Shown: positions 27,407-36,981, counted from the first letter of the stretch. The stretch: DNA of 42,459 nt from Hoylesella saccharolytica JCM 17484 (GCF_000614205.1 NZ_BAKN01000026.1:1-42459), one strand, 5' to 3'. Numbers and translations are program-made. Notes: a model not told the origin generated them from the sequence alone.

Positions 27407-27414
27407 CAAAGGTA
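27407..27414 (-). promoter_or_regulatory. -7 box of the small lipoprotein gene
   Basis: TACCTTTG followed by C on the minus strand; the -33 is not evident. Confidence 0.45.
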
Positions 27415-28265
27415 TGGATATTTTTATAATAAATAATTAATTTAAAGCAAAATTATTGCACAGAATATTGCTCAATGAAACATCAAAGAAAATACGTAAT
27501 TCAAGCAGCCTCACCCTACTCTTCGGCAGCTTCCATGCTTACAAAGCTCTTTTGTCAGACTATGAAAAGCCATAAAAGTGAAGAAATCTGATAACAAACA
27601 CATTCCCTTAGTTCTTTATAGCATTTCATAGAATCTAAGTGCTAAATAGAACCTTAGCGAGCAAATTTCGAATGTAAAACGCGATTATCACAACTAACAA
27701 AATAGGTAGTTTTGCACTACATTTACTTATAAATTGTAAGTTAGAGGGTTGTCAAGAAATCGGAAGCAACCTCGCGAGAGTATCAACGAAATCATCCAAT
27801 TGATTCTTTGCTCGTAAAATCGCAAGAATTTGACAATTAAGTATCTGATTAATTATTAATAGCTTACCCATGTATTATTAACTTTTACCTCCCTTTCACT
27901 CTTTTGAAACGCTCTAAAAGTACGTTTTTTAGGTTGCAAAAGCATAGGTTTGGAGATGCAAAAGATGACATTTTTACTAATAAAAGCTATGGTTTTGCAA
28001 CCCAAAACCATAGCTTTTGAAAAATGAAACCTATTTTTTGACCAAATAAACAAAATTTTTTCTCTAGATTGGAAAAGTAATTTGTAACGAAAAAAGAAAT
28101 CCAAGAGTGTTCTTAAATGTTAAAAAAGTAACAAATTGTAAGTAGGTAAGGTCAGGCAATACTTAGGTGTAAGTAGAATTCTACTTTATACAAAAAATGG
28201 CTGATTATCCATTTTCAATTATCCATTTTTCACCTTTCCATTTCAAAAAAAATAAAAGAAAGTTT
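27415..28265. other. AT-rich intergenic region carrying a palindromic repeat cluster
   Basis: About 850 bp between the lipoprotein gene and the tRNA. It has no gene I would support. An 82-codon minus-strand frame (28104-27856) is open only because it runs through the AAAAGC-type palindromic repeats, and its predicted peptide is compositionally odd. The rest is unstructured AT-rich DNA. Confidence 0.5.
27931..28020. repeat. Palindromic repeat cluster (AAAAGCTATGGTTTTG family)
   Basis: AAAAGCTATGGTTTTG (27982-27997) is followed after CAACC by its exact inverse CAAAACCATAGCTTTT (28003-28018), a perfect 16-bp stem with a 5-nt loop. A related copy, GCAAAAGCATAGGTTTGG, lies just upstream near 27937-27954. 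A third related copy is at about 7602-7619. The recurrence at unrelated intergenic sites suggests a dispersed repeat family. Confidence 0.65.
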
Positions 28266-28295
28266 TTTGTTTTTAAAATAATAATTATACCTTTG
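28266..28295 (+). promoter_or_regulatory. Promoter of tRNA-His
   Basis: TTTG (28266-28269), 18 nt, TACCTTTG (28288-28295), about 19 nt before the tRNA. Confidence 0.55.
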
Positions 28296-28313
28296 CAGGC
28301 GAATTAGCGAAAT

Positions 28314-28388
28314 GGTGGCTATAGTTCAGTTGGTTAGAGCGTCAGATTGTGGTTCTGGATGTCGTCGGTTCGAACCCGACTAGCCACC
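28314..28388 (+). tRNA. tRNA-His (anticodon GTG)
   Basis: A full cloverleaf: acceptor GTGGCTA/TAGCCAC, D-arm with AGTTGGTTAGA, anticodon loop TTGTGGT (GTG) between TCAGA and TCTGG, and T-arm GTCGG-TTCGAAC-CCGAC. The genome-encoded extra G (28314, position -1) faces the C discriminator (28388), the identity feature of tRNA-His. CCA is not encoded and must be added. Confidence 0.97.
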
Positions 28389-28389
28389 C

Positions 28390-28430
28390 TAAGTAAAGGG
28401 AAGTCTATATAGTAGATTTCCCTTTACTTA
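28390..28430 (+). terminator. Hairpin terminator after tRNA-His
   Basis: TAAGTAAAGGGAA (28390-28402) pairs exactly with TTCCCTTTACTTA (28418-28430), with further inner pairing. Only a weak T-run follows. Confidence 0.75.
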
Positions 28431-28515
28431 TATTCTCTACCAACGACTTAGTTAAATAATGTTTCAAAAATAACAAAAGGAAGCATAACTAACTGTTGTT
28501 CAAATAGATTATTCG

Positions 28516-28523
28516 TAAATTTG
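28516..28523 (+). promoter_or_regulatory. -7 box immediately before the hybrid regulator ORF
   Basis: TAAATTTG ends 2 nt before the ATG at 28526, so transcription from it would start inside that ORF. This favours the next ATG (28544) as the translation start, unless another promoter lies upstream. Confidence 0.45.
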
Positions 28524-28525
28524 AC

Positions 28526-31500
28526 ATGCAAAACAACCGTATAATGAGGCTGCGATTATTTATAATCTTATTATTCTTTCCCTTATCCTATACCCTTGCC
28601 ATCCAGTTCAGACACCTTGATATGAAGGATGGCTTATCACAATTATCGGTTTTATCGATTTATCAAGATAAGCTGGGGCGAATGTGGTTTGGAACGGAAG
28701 AGGGCATTAACCTATACGATGGAAACGGGGTTAAAGCCTACAAATCGTATGAAAATAAAACGGGAAAAATCCGCGTAAATGTTTCTTATATTGTGGGCGA
28801 CGAAGAGGGAAACGTATATTTCACAGCCGACAACTCGCTGATGAAGTATGACATCGTTACGCAAAAATTTACTTGCCTGATTGAAGAAAATATTCATGGC
28901 CTCTATTGCGTGGGCAACCGGTTGTATTTTGGTAAAAACGATGCGCTCTATTCTACCGATGTAAAACACTTTAGACCGGTACTTATTTGTCAGTTTGGGC
29001 GCAACCAGTATGTTAAATCTGTCCGCATAGACCATCGCGGGCGTTTTTGGATAGGCACCATGCGAGGTCTTTACATCATTGAGAAAGGTAAGAAAACCCA
29101 CGTGCAAATTGGTGATGGCGAGATAAACGATATTTTTGAAGACTCACAACGCAACATGTGGGTATCTACACGTAGCAACGGTTTCTTCCTTTTTCATTAC
29201 AACAACGGACGGATAGAGCACTTTGAGGCCCATCCCAAACCTACTTGGCAGTCGTTTTACAATTATGCCAATAAAGAAATGACCGTGAGTCACCACATCG
29301 CAAGCAATATGGTACGCGGCATTAACGAAGACGATAGTGGCAATATCTGGTTAGGCACATTTCTTGGACTGAACGAATATAACCCAAAAACTGGTGTTTT
29401 TAAGGTCTATGCCCATACCAATAACCCTTATAGCATCAGCCATTCGTCGGTGTTTCCGGTCTTTAAAGATAAACTTGGCGCACTTTGGGTGGGTACTTAT
29501 TACGGCGGTGTAAACTATTTTAACCCCAACCACGACCTCTTTACATTTTATTCGGCCGACATCAACCGCAAAGACTGCCTGAGTTATCCGTTTGTGGGAC
29601 ACATGACCGAAGATAAAAGGGGTACTCTGTGGATATGTACGGAGGGTGGCGGATTGAACCGAATGAACCGCACTACGGGCGAATTGACCCACTATATGAT
29701 GAGTGGAGCGGGTAACAGTATTGCGCATAACAACCTCAAAAATATTGTATACGACGCCCAACGAGATAAACTTTACATCGGCACCCATACGGGCGGAATG
29801 TCTTTTTTCGATATTCAAACGGGGAAATTTGATAACATCTGGGTACAACGTCCTGCTTACTCAGCCCTCTGCGGCGACCAAATTTTCGATATGAAGCTAT
29901 GGGGAAACTACGTTGTTTTTACAACTCAGAATGGCATTTGGAAAATTAATGTCAATACCACAGATGTATCTTCGCTCTTCCCTTCAAAGAAAGAGTACGG
30001 TTATCGCTATTTTCACATCGACAGCAAAGGCTTTATATGGATTGCCACAAAGAACGGTGTTTATCGTATTTTGCTGACCGACGAGCGCAAACAACGTTTT
30101 TTTAAATGCGGAGAAAAAGGATTAGGGCGCAGTGTACTTACTGATGTAGGTGAAGATACACGTCATCGCATCTTCATTGCAACACGTGGTTCAGGGCTGT
30201 ATTGGTATAATGAACGGCTCGACCGATTTGAAAACCTTAACACGAAAAACAGTAATCTTATCAGTAACTTCTGCTATGAGATAGTAAACTATCGCAACGA
30301 ACTGATTATTAATTCTGATCGGGGGGTGTGTTTATTCGACCCGTACAAACAGACTTTTAGAAATATAGAGCTCTCGCCCGACTTTCCACTAACGGGTATT
30401 CATATCGGTTGTGGTATCTATGTATGTCGAAACGGCGATATTTTTGTAGGAGGCACCAATGGATTGGTTTCTTTTCGAGCAGATAAAATACATCATCGCC
30501 AAGAAAACGAGCGGTTATTTGTATCACGAATCTTTGTAAACAACAATGAAGTTTTTCCCGAAGACGAGAGTGGAATATTGAAAAAAGCCCCTTATTATAC
30601 AGATAAAATTGCACTCGATTATAATCAAAACGACCTTACACTCTACTTTTCAAATAACAATTACACCAGTATGTATCATCGGCCTACATACGAATACAAA
30701 CTGGAAGGATATGATGAAAAGTGGATTTCAACCAACGACCGCCGAATTAATTATACTAACATATCTCCGGGAAATTATACGCTGGTTATCCGCGAACAAA
30801 AAAGCAGCTTCAAAAAACAACCCGGTGAGATACGAATAGACATCACAGTACATGCACCCTGGTATAAAACACCCCTTGCTTACTTATTGTATCTGGCGGC
30901 ACTTTTCACCTTATTATATTATATATATAGATTCAAACGATCTCAATTAATATTGAAGACCTCATTGGAGATGGGTGAACGCGAAAAGAAAAACATTGAA
31001 GAACTGAACAAAGCCAAGCTGCGTTTCTTCACAAGTATATCTCACGAGTTTCGCACACCGTTAACTTTATTGATGGCCAAACTTGACTCTATCACCGGAG
31101 ATATTGCTCCCGGAACCACACTACATAAGAAATTAAAGGGATTAAAAAGTAATGCCAACCAATTGTTAGGACTGATAAACGAATTATTAGACTTCAGAAA
31201 GATGGAGCAAGGACACATCAAGCTGAAAGTAACCGAAAATGATATGGTGGCATTTGCACGTGATATCTATCGCAATTTTACCGAGTTAGCCGATAGTAAG
31301 GCTATTCGTTATACTTTTACAACCTCACAACCAGTCATCTCATGTTGGTTTGATGCCAAGCAAATGGAGAAGGTTATCTACAATCTTCTTTCAAACGCAT
31401 TTAAGTATATACGCAGTGAAAACGGAAGTATTGAGCTACAGGTGCTTTCTGAAGATAATACAGTGGTTATCAAAGTACTCGACAATGGGATGGGCATTTC

Positions 31501-32575
31501 TGCAGGCGAACTTGACAAAGTGTTTGAACGTTTCTATCAATCGGATATCTCTGCCCAGGCATCTTCTCCTTCTTCAGGAACCGGTATCGGGCTGGCTCTT
31601 GTCAAAGAGATTGTTCATCTGCATCACGGAAGTGTACGTGTAGAGAGTTCGCAAGGTTATGGATCGGTATTTATTGTAAGTTTACAAAAAGGAAACAGTC
31701 AGTTTACAACAGAAGAGAAAGTAAAGACTGTGGAGCATACGTCCCACATCGTGAAGTCTGAAACCATACAACCAAACGACTCTATCGACCTTCCAGAACC
31801 TGAACCAACAGAAAATTCACAGTACACGATTCTCTTGGTTGAAGACAATGAAGAATTGCTTGTCACACTAAAAGAGCTTTTTGCCAAGACCTGCAATGTA
31901 ATGTTGGCCACTAACGGACGCGAAGCACTTGAGCAAATCAGACTACATAAGCCTGATTTAATATTGAGCGACATCATGATGCCCGTGATGAACGGAATGG
32001 AACTATGCAAAACTGTAAAAGAAGATATTACAATATCTCATATCCCCATTATACTTTTGACGGCGATGGGTTCAACCGAACATACCATAAAAGGATTAAA
32101 ATATGGCGCAGATGACTATATTGCCAAACCTTTCGACCCACAATTGCTGGTGGTAAGGTGCAATAATTTGGTACGCTCGCGTGCCTTATTACGCAACACT
32201 TTCATGAAAGATACACACTCGGAAAGCGAGTTGCTGGGTACGACACCCCTTGATCAGAAGTTCTTGCGCGATTGTAATAGTTACATAGACAGTCGCCTTA
32301 ACGACACCGATTTTTCTGTTGACGATATGGCGCAAGCATTAATGATGGGTCGAAGCACTTTCTTTAACAAGTTTAAAGACCTTACAGGAATGACACCCAA
32401 TGAGTATGTGCTGGCCCATAAAATAAAACTTTCAGCCGTATGGCTTAAAGAAAAACGAGACTTACAGATAGCCGATATAGCCTATCGGCTGGGTTTCAGT
32501 TCGCCTCGTTACTTTTCCCACTGCTTTAAAAACCGATATGGAGTAACCCCAAAAGAGTTTAGAGCCTCCTCTTAA
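28526..32575 (+). CDS. Hybrid two-component system regulator (HTCS)
   Basis: A 1349-residue one-protein signalling chain. Domains in order: signal peptide; periplasmic two-component-regulator propeller repeats (about 30-690; repeated DxxGxxWIGT-type strands such as DHRGRFWIGTMRGL); Y_Y_Y domain (about 725-795); membrane segment LAYLLYLAALFTLLYYIY; HisKA with His840 in SISHEFRTPLTLL; HATPase_c (NLLSNAFKYI, DNGMGIS, GTGIGLALV); receiver with Asp1149 in LSDIMMPVMNG; and a C-terminal AraC HTH (IADIAYRLGFSSPRYFSHCF). HTCS proteins bind a glycan fragment in the periplasm and switch on a nearby utilisation locus. No susC/susD pair or matching hydrolase cluster adjoins it. All catalytic residues are present. 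Start 28544 may be the true one. Confidence 0.93.
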   Translation: MQNNRIMRLRLFIILLFFPLSYTLAIQFRHLDMKDGLSQLSVLSIYQDKLGRMWFGTEEGINLYDGNGVKAYKSYENKTGKIRVNVSYIVGDEEGNVYFTADNSLMKYDIVTQKFTCLIEENIHGLYCVGNRLYFGKNDALYSTDVKHFRPVLICQFGRNQYVKSVRIDHRGRFWIGTMRGLYIIEKGKKTHVQIGDGEINDIFEDSQRNMWVSTRSNGFFLFHYNNGRIEHFEAHPKPTWQSFYNYANKEMTVSHHIASNMVRGINEDDSGNIWLGTFLGLNEYNPKTGVFKVYAHTNNPYSISHSSVFPVFKDKLGALWVGTYYGGVNYFNPNHDLFTFYSADINRKDCLSYPFVGHMTEDKRGTLWICTEGGGLNRMNRTTGELTHYMMSGAGNSIAHNNLKNIVYDAQRDKLYIGTHTGGMSFFDIQTGKFDNIWVQRPAYSALCGDQIFDMKLWGNYVVFTTQNGIWKINVNTTDVSSLFPSKKEYGYRYFHIDSKGFIWIATKNGVYRILLTDERKQRFFKCGEKGLGRSVLTDVGEDTRHRIFIATRGSGLYWYNERLDRFENLNTKNSNLISNFCYEIVNYRNELIINSDRGVCLFDPYKQTFRNIELSPDFPLTGIHIGCGIYVCRNGDIFVGGTNGLVSFRADKIHHRQENERLFVSRIFVNNNEVFPEDESGILKKAPYYTDKIALDYNQNDLTLYFSNNNYTSMYHRPTYEYKLEGYDEKWISTNDRRINYTNISPGNYTLVIREQKSSFKKQPGEIRIDITVHAPWYKTPLAYLLYLAALFTLLYYIYRFKRSQLILKTSLEMGEREKKNIEELNKAKLRFFTSISHEFRTPLTLLMAKLDSITGDIAPGTTLHKKLKGLKSNANQLLGLINELLDFRKMEQGHIKLKVTENDMVAFARDIYRNFTELADSKAIRYTFTTSQPVISCWFDAKQMEKVIYNLLSNAFKYIRSENGSIELQVLSEDNTVVIKVLDNGMGISAGELDKVFERFYQSDISAQASSPSSGTGIGLALVKEIVHLHHGSVRVESSQGYGSVFIVSLQKGNSQFTTEEKVKTVEHTSHIVKSETIQPNDSIDLPEPEPTENSQYTILLVEDNEELLVTLKELFAKTCNVMLATNGREALEQIRLHKPDLILSDIMMPVMNGMELCKTVKEDITISHIPIILLTAMGSTEHTIKGLKYGADDYIAKPFDPQLLVVRCNNLVRSRALLRNTFMKDTHSESELLGTTPLDQKFLRDCNSYIDSRLNDTDFSVDDMAQALMMGRSTFFNKFKDLTGMTPNEYVLAHKIKLSAVWLKEKRDLQIADIAYRLGFSSPRYFSHCFKNRYGVTPKEFRASS

Positions 32576-32677
32576 AAGGCTGTTTAAAAGATAAACAAAT
32601 CAACTTCTCACCCTTCATAAAATATGCTTTAAACATTTTTTATGAAGTTTAATTATCTAAAAACAAAGTAAACCTAT

Positions 32678-32685
32678 TATTTTTG
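32678..32685 (+). promoter_or_regulatory. -7 box upstream of the DUF4595-like lipoprotein gene
   Basis: TATTTTTG followed by CAAA, 144 nt before the start at 32829. The 253-bp gap holds nothing else that I can support, and the long leader is notable. Confidence 0.4.
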
Positions 32686-32828
32686 CAAACAAATTAGAGG
32701 TATTCAAGTAATTAGTAGATAAGGCACGAACGAGAGTATTACTATATAAATCAAGGTATGTGCCTGAAAATTCAACATAAAATATAAAGCAAAAAGATTA
32801 ACAAACAGGTTTTATTTTAAACAAATTA

Positions 32829-33629
32829 ATGATGAAAAAAACAGTATTATGGAGCCTTTTAGGCTTATTTGTGAGTGTATTCAGTGCATGTTCGTCAGAC
32901 GATAACAACGAACCTACTCCCAATCCTTCAAAACAAACGGCACAATTAGTAACTTATCAGTTGGATGATCAACATAGGACCATTACACTTGATGAGATAA
33001 AGTATGATGCAGAAGGTAGAATTACAAAGTTGGTAACCTCTGTTAAGTATAAGTCAGGCGGCGGTGATTTTACAATAGAAAGAAATTATACATACAGAAA
33101 AGACTCTGTCTTTGCGGTTACAAATAACGGTGGATACACCAAGCATTTTGGCGCAAAGCTTGATGAGCAAGGAAAAATTGTATCTGCTAAAGACGAAGAG
33201 GGAGAGTATCGTTTCACATATTCAAATGGAAATCAGCTAACTTATATCTACGAAACTTCGTATGGTAGCGAATATGAATCTACTTTAACATGGCAAAACG
33301 GTAATATTATCTCAGCCAATGTCAATAATGATAAGAAAGATTATACCTACACAGATTATTCGGCAGCTGATGTAGTTAAACTTGAAGAAACAAGTATGGC
33401 TCTGCCTGACATATATATGCTTGATCCCGTACTTTTTAAACAAGGCTTTTACGGTGCATACCCCAAGAACTTGATAAAAACTTATACGCGTAAAGAGTAT
33501 ATCACTGAAAATGGCGAATATAAGCAGGTGGAACGTACGTACACACTTACTTATACACTTGGCAGCAACAACAAGATAACCAAGATTACCAACGAACAGG
33601 GTCTAACCGAGACTTACACGTGGAAATAA
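32829..33629 (+). CDS. Surface lipoprotein, DUF4595-like
   Basis: A 266-residue lipoprotein. The signal peptide MMKKTVLWSLLGLFVSVFSAC ends at Cys21, and the mature start CSSDDNNEP carries the acidic lipoprotein export signal used for surface display in this phylum. The body is made of repeating antiparallel beta strands of the YD/RHS-like kind (DEIKYDAEGRITKLVT, YRFTYSNGNQLTYIYE, STLTWQNGNIISANV) ending GLTETYTWK. This matches DUF4595-type lipoproteins. The function is unknown. It follows the HTCS gene in the same direction and ends in a strong terminator, so it could be an HTCS target, but no evidence shows that. Confidence 0.72.
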   Translation: MMKKTVLWSLLGLFVSVFSACSSDDNNEPTPNPSKQTAQLVTYQLDDQHRTITLDEIKYDAEGRITKLVTSVKYKSGGGDFTIERNYTYRKDSVFAVTNNGGYTKHFGAKLDEQGKIVSAKDEEGEYRFTYSNGNQLTYIYETSYGSEYESTLTWQNGNIISANVNNDKKDYTYTDYSAADVVKLEETSMALPDIYMLDPVLFKQGFYGAYPKNLIKTYTRKEYITENGEYKQVERTYTLTYTLGSNNKITKITNEQGLTETYTWK

Positions 33630-33691
33630 CTTTTTCAATAATGTATAAGAAGAGGGATAGAACCCATATACTTTAGCTTTTTACGTGTATC

Positions 33692-33727
33692 AAAAGAGCC
33701 ACATTCATTTTTGAGTGTGGCTCTTTT
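33692..33727 (+). terminator. Rho-independent terminator after the DUF4595-like gene
   Basis: AAAAGAGCCACA (33692-33703) pairs with TGTGGCTCTTTT (33716-33727), extended by further inner pairs to a T4 loop. Confidence 0.9.
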
Positions 33728-33831
33728 ACTACTCTATATGTCTGTATTTATTGGATAAACAGGACGTGGAAAGGTTCTGAAAATCTGCATAGGACAGAGC
33801 TTTATCATAAGGAGATTGTTGAAGTTTTTAT

Positions 33832-33862
33832 TTTGTTGTTCAACGGATTTAGCTTAAATTTG
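33832..33862 (+). promoter_or_regulatory. Promoter of the hflX operon
   Basis: TTTG (33832-33835), 19 nt, TAAATTTG (33855-33862) followed by C, 26 nt before the ATG at 33888. A full consensus match. Confidence 0.7.
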
Positions 33863-33887
33863 CATAGTTATAATATAAGGTACCTAA

Positions 33888-35135
33888 ATGAAAGAATTTG
33901 TTATATCTGAGGTAAAAGCTGAAACCACTATTCTTGTGGGATTAATCACACAACAACAGAATGAAGCCAAGACCAAAGAATACCTTGATGAGCTGGAATT
34001 TTTAGCTGATACGGCAGGAGCCGTAACCGTAAAACGCTTTACACAAAAAGTAAATGCGCCAAGCATGGTTACTTATGTGGGTAAAGGAAAACTTGAAGAG
34101 ATAAAACAATACATAAAGGCAGAGGAAGAAGCTGAACGTGAAATAGGAATGGTTATCTTTGACGACGAACTGTCGGCAAAGCAAATGCGAAATATAGAGA
34201 AAGAGTTGAACATAAAAATTCTTGATAGAACATCGCTCATTCTTGATATTTTTGCCATGCGTGCACAAACCGCTAGTGCCAAAACACAAGTAGAATTAGC
34301 TCAGTATCGTTATATGTTGCCTCGCTTGCAGCGCCTTTGGACGCACTTGGAACGACAAGGAGGAGGCTCAGGAAGTGGTGGCGGTAAAGGTTCGGTAGGC
34401 TTGCGCGGACCAGGAGAGACGCAGCTGGAAATGGACAGACGAATTATCTTGGGACGTATGGCACTGTTAAAAGAGCGACTGGCAGAGATAGACAAACAGA
34501 AAACAACGCAACGGAAAAATCGCGGAAGAATGATTCGGACAGCCTTAGTGGGTTATACCAACGTAGGCAAATCTACACTGATGAACTTGCTATCGAAAAG
34601 TGAGGTATTTGCTGAAAATAAACTTTTCGCCACACTCGATACTACCGTGAGAAAGGTTGTAATAGAGAATTTGCCCTTCTTACTTGCAGATACCGTAGGA
34701 TTTATACGTAAACTACCTACCGATTTAGTTGATTCATTCAAGTCTACACTCGACGAAGTGCGCGAAGCTGACCTACTTGTACACGTTGTTGATATCTCTC
34801 ATCCCGATTTTGAAGAACAAATACAAGTAGTAGAAAATACACTTAAAGAACTTGATTGTGCCGACAAGCCAAGTATGATTGTATTTAACAAGATTGACAG
34901 CTACACTTTTGTTGAAAAGGATAAAGATGATTTAACTCCGGCGACAAAAGAAAATCGAACGTTGGACGAACTGAAACATACATGGATGGCACGGCTTCAT
35001 GACAATTGTATCTTTATTTCAGCCCGTGAACGTATCAATATTGATGAGCTGAGAGATATGATTTATAAAAAAGTAAGAGAATTACATGTACAGAAATATC
35101 CCTATAACGACTTTTTGTACGAGATGATAGAATGA
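33888..35135 (+). CDS. hflX: Ribosome-associated GTPase HflX
   Basis: A 415-residue protein with the HflX N-terminal domain (VTYVGKGKLEEIKQYI, MRAQTASAKTQVELAQYRY, the Gly-rich linker then GPGETQLEMDRRII). The TRAFAC GTPase domain has G1 GYTNVGKST at 222-230, G3 DTVGFIRKLP and G4 FNKID. HflX splits stalled or stress-arrested 70S ribosomes. Length and motifs are complete. The DUF4954 gene overlaps its stop by 4 bp (ATGA), so the two are translationally coupled from one promoter. Confidence 0.95.
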   Translation: MKEFVISEVKAETTILVGLITQQQNEAKTKEYLDELEFLADTAGAVTVKRFTQKVNAPSMVTYVGKGKLEEIKQYIKAEEEAEREIGMVIFDDELSAKQMRNIEKELNIKILDRTSLILDIFAMRAQTASAKTQVELAQYRYMLPRLQRLWTHLERQGGGSGSGGGKGSVGLRGPGETQLEMDRRIILGRMALLKERLAEIDKQKTTQRKNRGRMIRTALVGYTNVGKSTLMNLLSKSEVFAENKLFATLDTTVRKVVIENLPFLLADTVGFIRKLPTDLVDSFKSTLDEVREADLLVHVVDISHPDFEEQIQVVENTLKELDCADKPSMIVFNKIDSYTFVEKDKDDLTPATKENRTLDELKHTWMARLHDNCIFISARERINIDELRDMIYKKVRELHVQKYPYNDFLYEMIE

Positions 35136-36958
35136 ACAGATTGCTTACAGAAGAGGAGATAGGACTGCTGGAAGATTACGGCTGTACAGCTGAAGATTGG
35201 ACGGCTATCAATGTTTCTGAGGATTTTAAACCTACTTATATACACAATGTTTCATTTTACGGAAACATCGAATTGGGTGTTTTTGAAAAGAATATTGAAG
35301 TAAGTAAGGGATTCCAGAAGCATTCGGGAATACGCAATGCAACGTTACGTAATGTTAGTATTGGCGATAACAGTCTGGTGGAAAATATTGGTAACTATAT
35401 CCATAATTATACCATTGGTGAGGAATGTTATATCTCGAATGTAAGCACTATTGAGACAACAGAAGGTGCTACTTATGGAGAGGGTAATCTTATATCTGTA
35501 TTAAACGAGATAGGTGAAGGTAATGTAATGCTTTTCGGCAATTTAAACAGCCAGCTGGCAGCCTTTATGGTCAAGCATCACAGTGATAAAGAACTGCGCG
35601 ACAAATTACGCAGGCTAATCTATGAAGAGCTTTCTAAGACCACACCTGAACGCGGAACAATAGGATTTGGTGCAAAGGTTGTCAATACCAAAGAGATTAT
35701 CAATACGGTGATATTTGATAATTGCGAAATCAATGGCGCATCACGGCTTTTCGATTGTTCGCTTTTAAGCGTTGCCGGATCAAGCGTATATATCGGTTCG
35801 GGAGTGATTTGCGAGAACTCTATTATAGCTGATGGTTCATCTGTTACCAACGGTTGTAACCTGCAAGACTGTTTTGTAGGTGAAGCCTGTCAGTTAACCA
35901 ATGGTTTTACGGCATCAAGTAGTTTGTTTTTTGCAAACAGCTATATGAGCAATGGAGAAGCCTGCGCCGCCTTTTGTGGTCCCTTTACGGCTAGTCATCA
36001 TAAAAGTTCGCTACTTATTGGAGGTATGTTTTCGTTTTATAATGCAGGTTCAGCCACTAATTTTAGCAATCATGCCTATAAAATGGGACCATTACATTAT
36101 GGTACTTTCGAACGTGGTACAAAGACAGCAAGCGGTGCTTATATCCTTATGCCAGCCAATATCGGTGCTTTTTCAGTGTGTTTCGGTAAGCTAATGCACC
36201 ATCCTGACACTCGTAATATTCCTTTTTCATACCTCATTGCTTATGGCGATATTATGTATTTGGTACCAGGTCGTAATTTGAATACCGTAGGACTATACCG
36301 GGATGTACGCAAATGGCCCAAGCGAGATATCCGTCCTCGTAGTGGGCAAAAGAGTATTGTGAACTTCGAGTGGCTCAGTCCGTTTACCGTAAACGAGATG
36401 TTACAAGGCAAAAAGATACTTGAACGCCTACGCGATGCACAAGGAGAGACGGTTTCAGAGTATAATTTCAGGGGATATGTCATTACCAATAATTCGCTTA
36501 ATATTGGTCTGCGCAACTATGATATAGCTATTAAAATATTCATCGGTACACGCGTTGAGAAGTATGGTATAGGTAAACCGACAAGCATTATCGGTCAAGG
36601 CGCTTGGAATGATTTGTCAGGACTGTTACTGCCCGACAGTGAAGAACAACGGATGAAAGAAGATATAAAATCTGGAAATATCAGAAACATACAAACCAGT
36701 TTAGAACGATTTGCGGATATTGCCGAACATTATGAAGACTATGAACACGTCTTTACCCACTGGTTGATAAAGGAATTTTACAAAATTGACTATCCAACCG
36801 TAGACGATTTGGATACCATCATTGAAGAAGGAAAACAAGCAAAGCGTGACTGGATAGCAACTATCAAACAAGATGCTTTGAAAGAATATAAATTGGGAGA
36901 TGTTGAAGAAGAGATATATCAAGGCTTTCTTCAGCAGCTGGACAATGAAATAGAATAA
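35132..36958 (+). CDS. DUF4954-family left-handed beta-helix protein
   Basis: A 608-residue cytosolic protein. Residues about 60-370 contain irregular hexapeptide-type repeats (TLRNVSIGDNSLVENIGNYI, YIGSGVICENSIIADGSSVT, NGCNLQDCFVGEACQLTNGF), the signature of a left-handed parallel beta helix as in acyl- and nucleotidyl-transferases. The rest is helical (EDYEHVFTHWLIKEFYKIDY). This matches the DUF4954 proteins of Bacteroidetes and spirochaetes. No enzymatic activity is assigned. An invariant-looking HHKSSLLIGGMFSFYNAGSA could be part of an active site. It overlaps hflX and lies 23 bp before the M16 gene. Confidence 0.8.
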   Translation: MNRLLTEEEIGLLEDYGCTAEDWTAINVSEDFKPTYIHNVSFYGNIELGVFEKNIEVSKGFQKHSGIRNATLRNVSIGDNSLVENIGNYIHNYTIGEECYISNVSTIETTEGATYGEGNLISVLNEIGEGNVMLFGNLNSQLAAFMVKHHSDKELRDKLRRLIYEELSKTTPERGTIGFGAKVVNTKEIINTVIFDNCEINGASRLFDCSLLSVAGSSVYIGSGVICENSIIADGSSVTNGCNLQDCFVGEACQLTNGFTASSSLFFANSYMSNGEACAAFCGPFTASHHKSSLLIGGMFSFYNAGSATNFSNHAYKMGPLHYGTFERGTKTASGAYILMPANIGAFSVCFGKLMHHPDTRNIPFSYLIAYGDIMYLVPGRNLNTVGLYRDVRKWPKRDIRPRSGQKSIVNFEWLSPFTVNEMLQGKKILERLRDAQGETVSEYNFRGYVITNNSLNIGLRNYDIAIKIFIGTRVEKYGIGKPTSIIGQGAWNDLSGLLLPDSEEQRMKEDIKSGNIRNIQTSLERFADIAEHYEDYEHVFTHWLIKEFYKIDYPTVDDLDTIIEEGKQAKRDWIATIKQDALKEYKLGDVEEEIYQGFLQQLDNEIE

Positions 36959-36981
36959 TATAAACCAAACATATCTTTAAT

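Noticed and set aside
27856..28104. 82-codon minus-strand frame
   Set aside because: It runs through the palindromic repeat cluster, and its residues follow the repeat sequence rather than any protein pattern.
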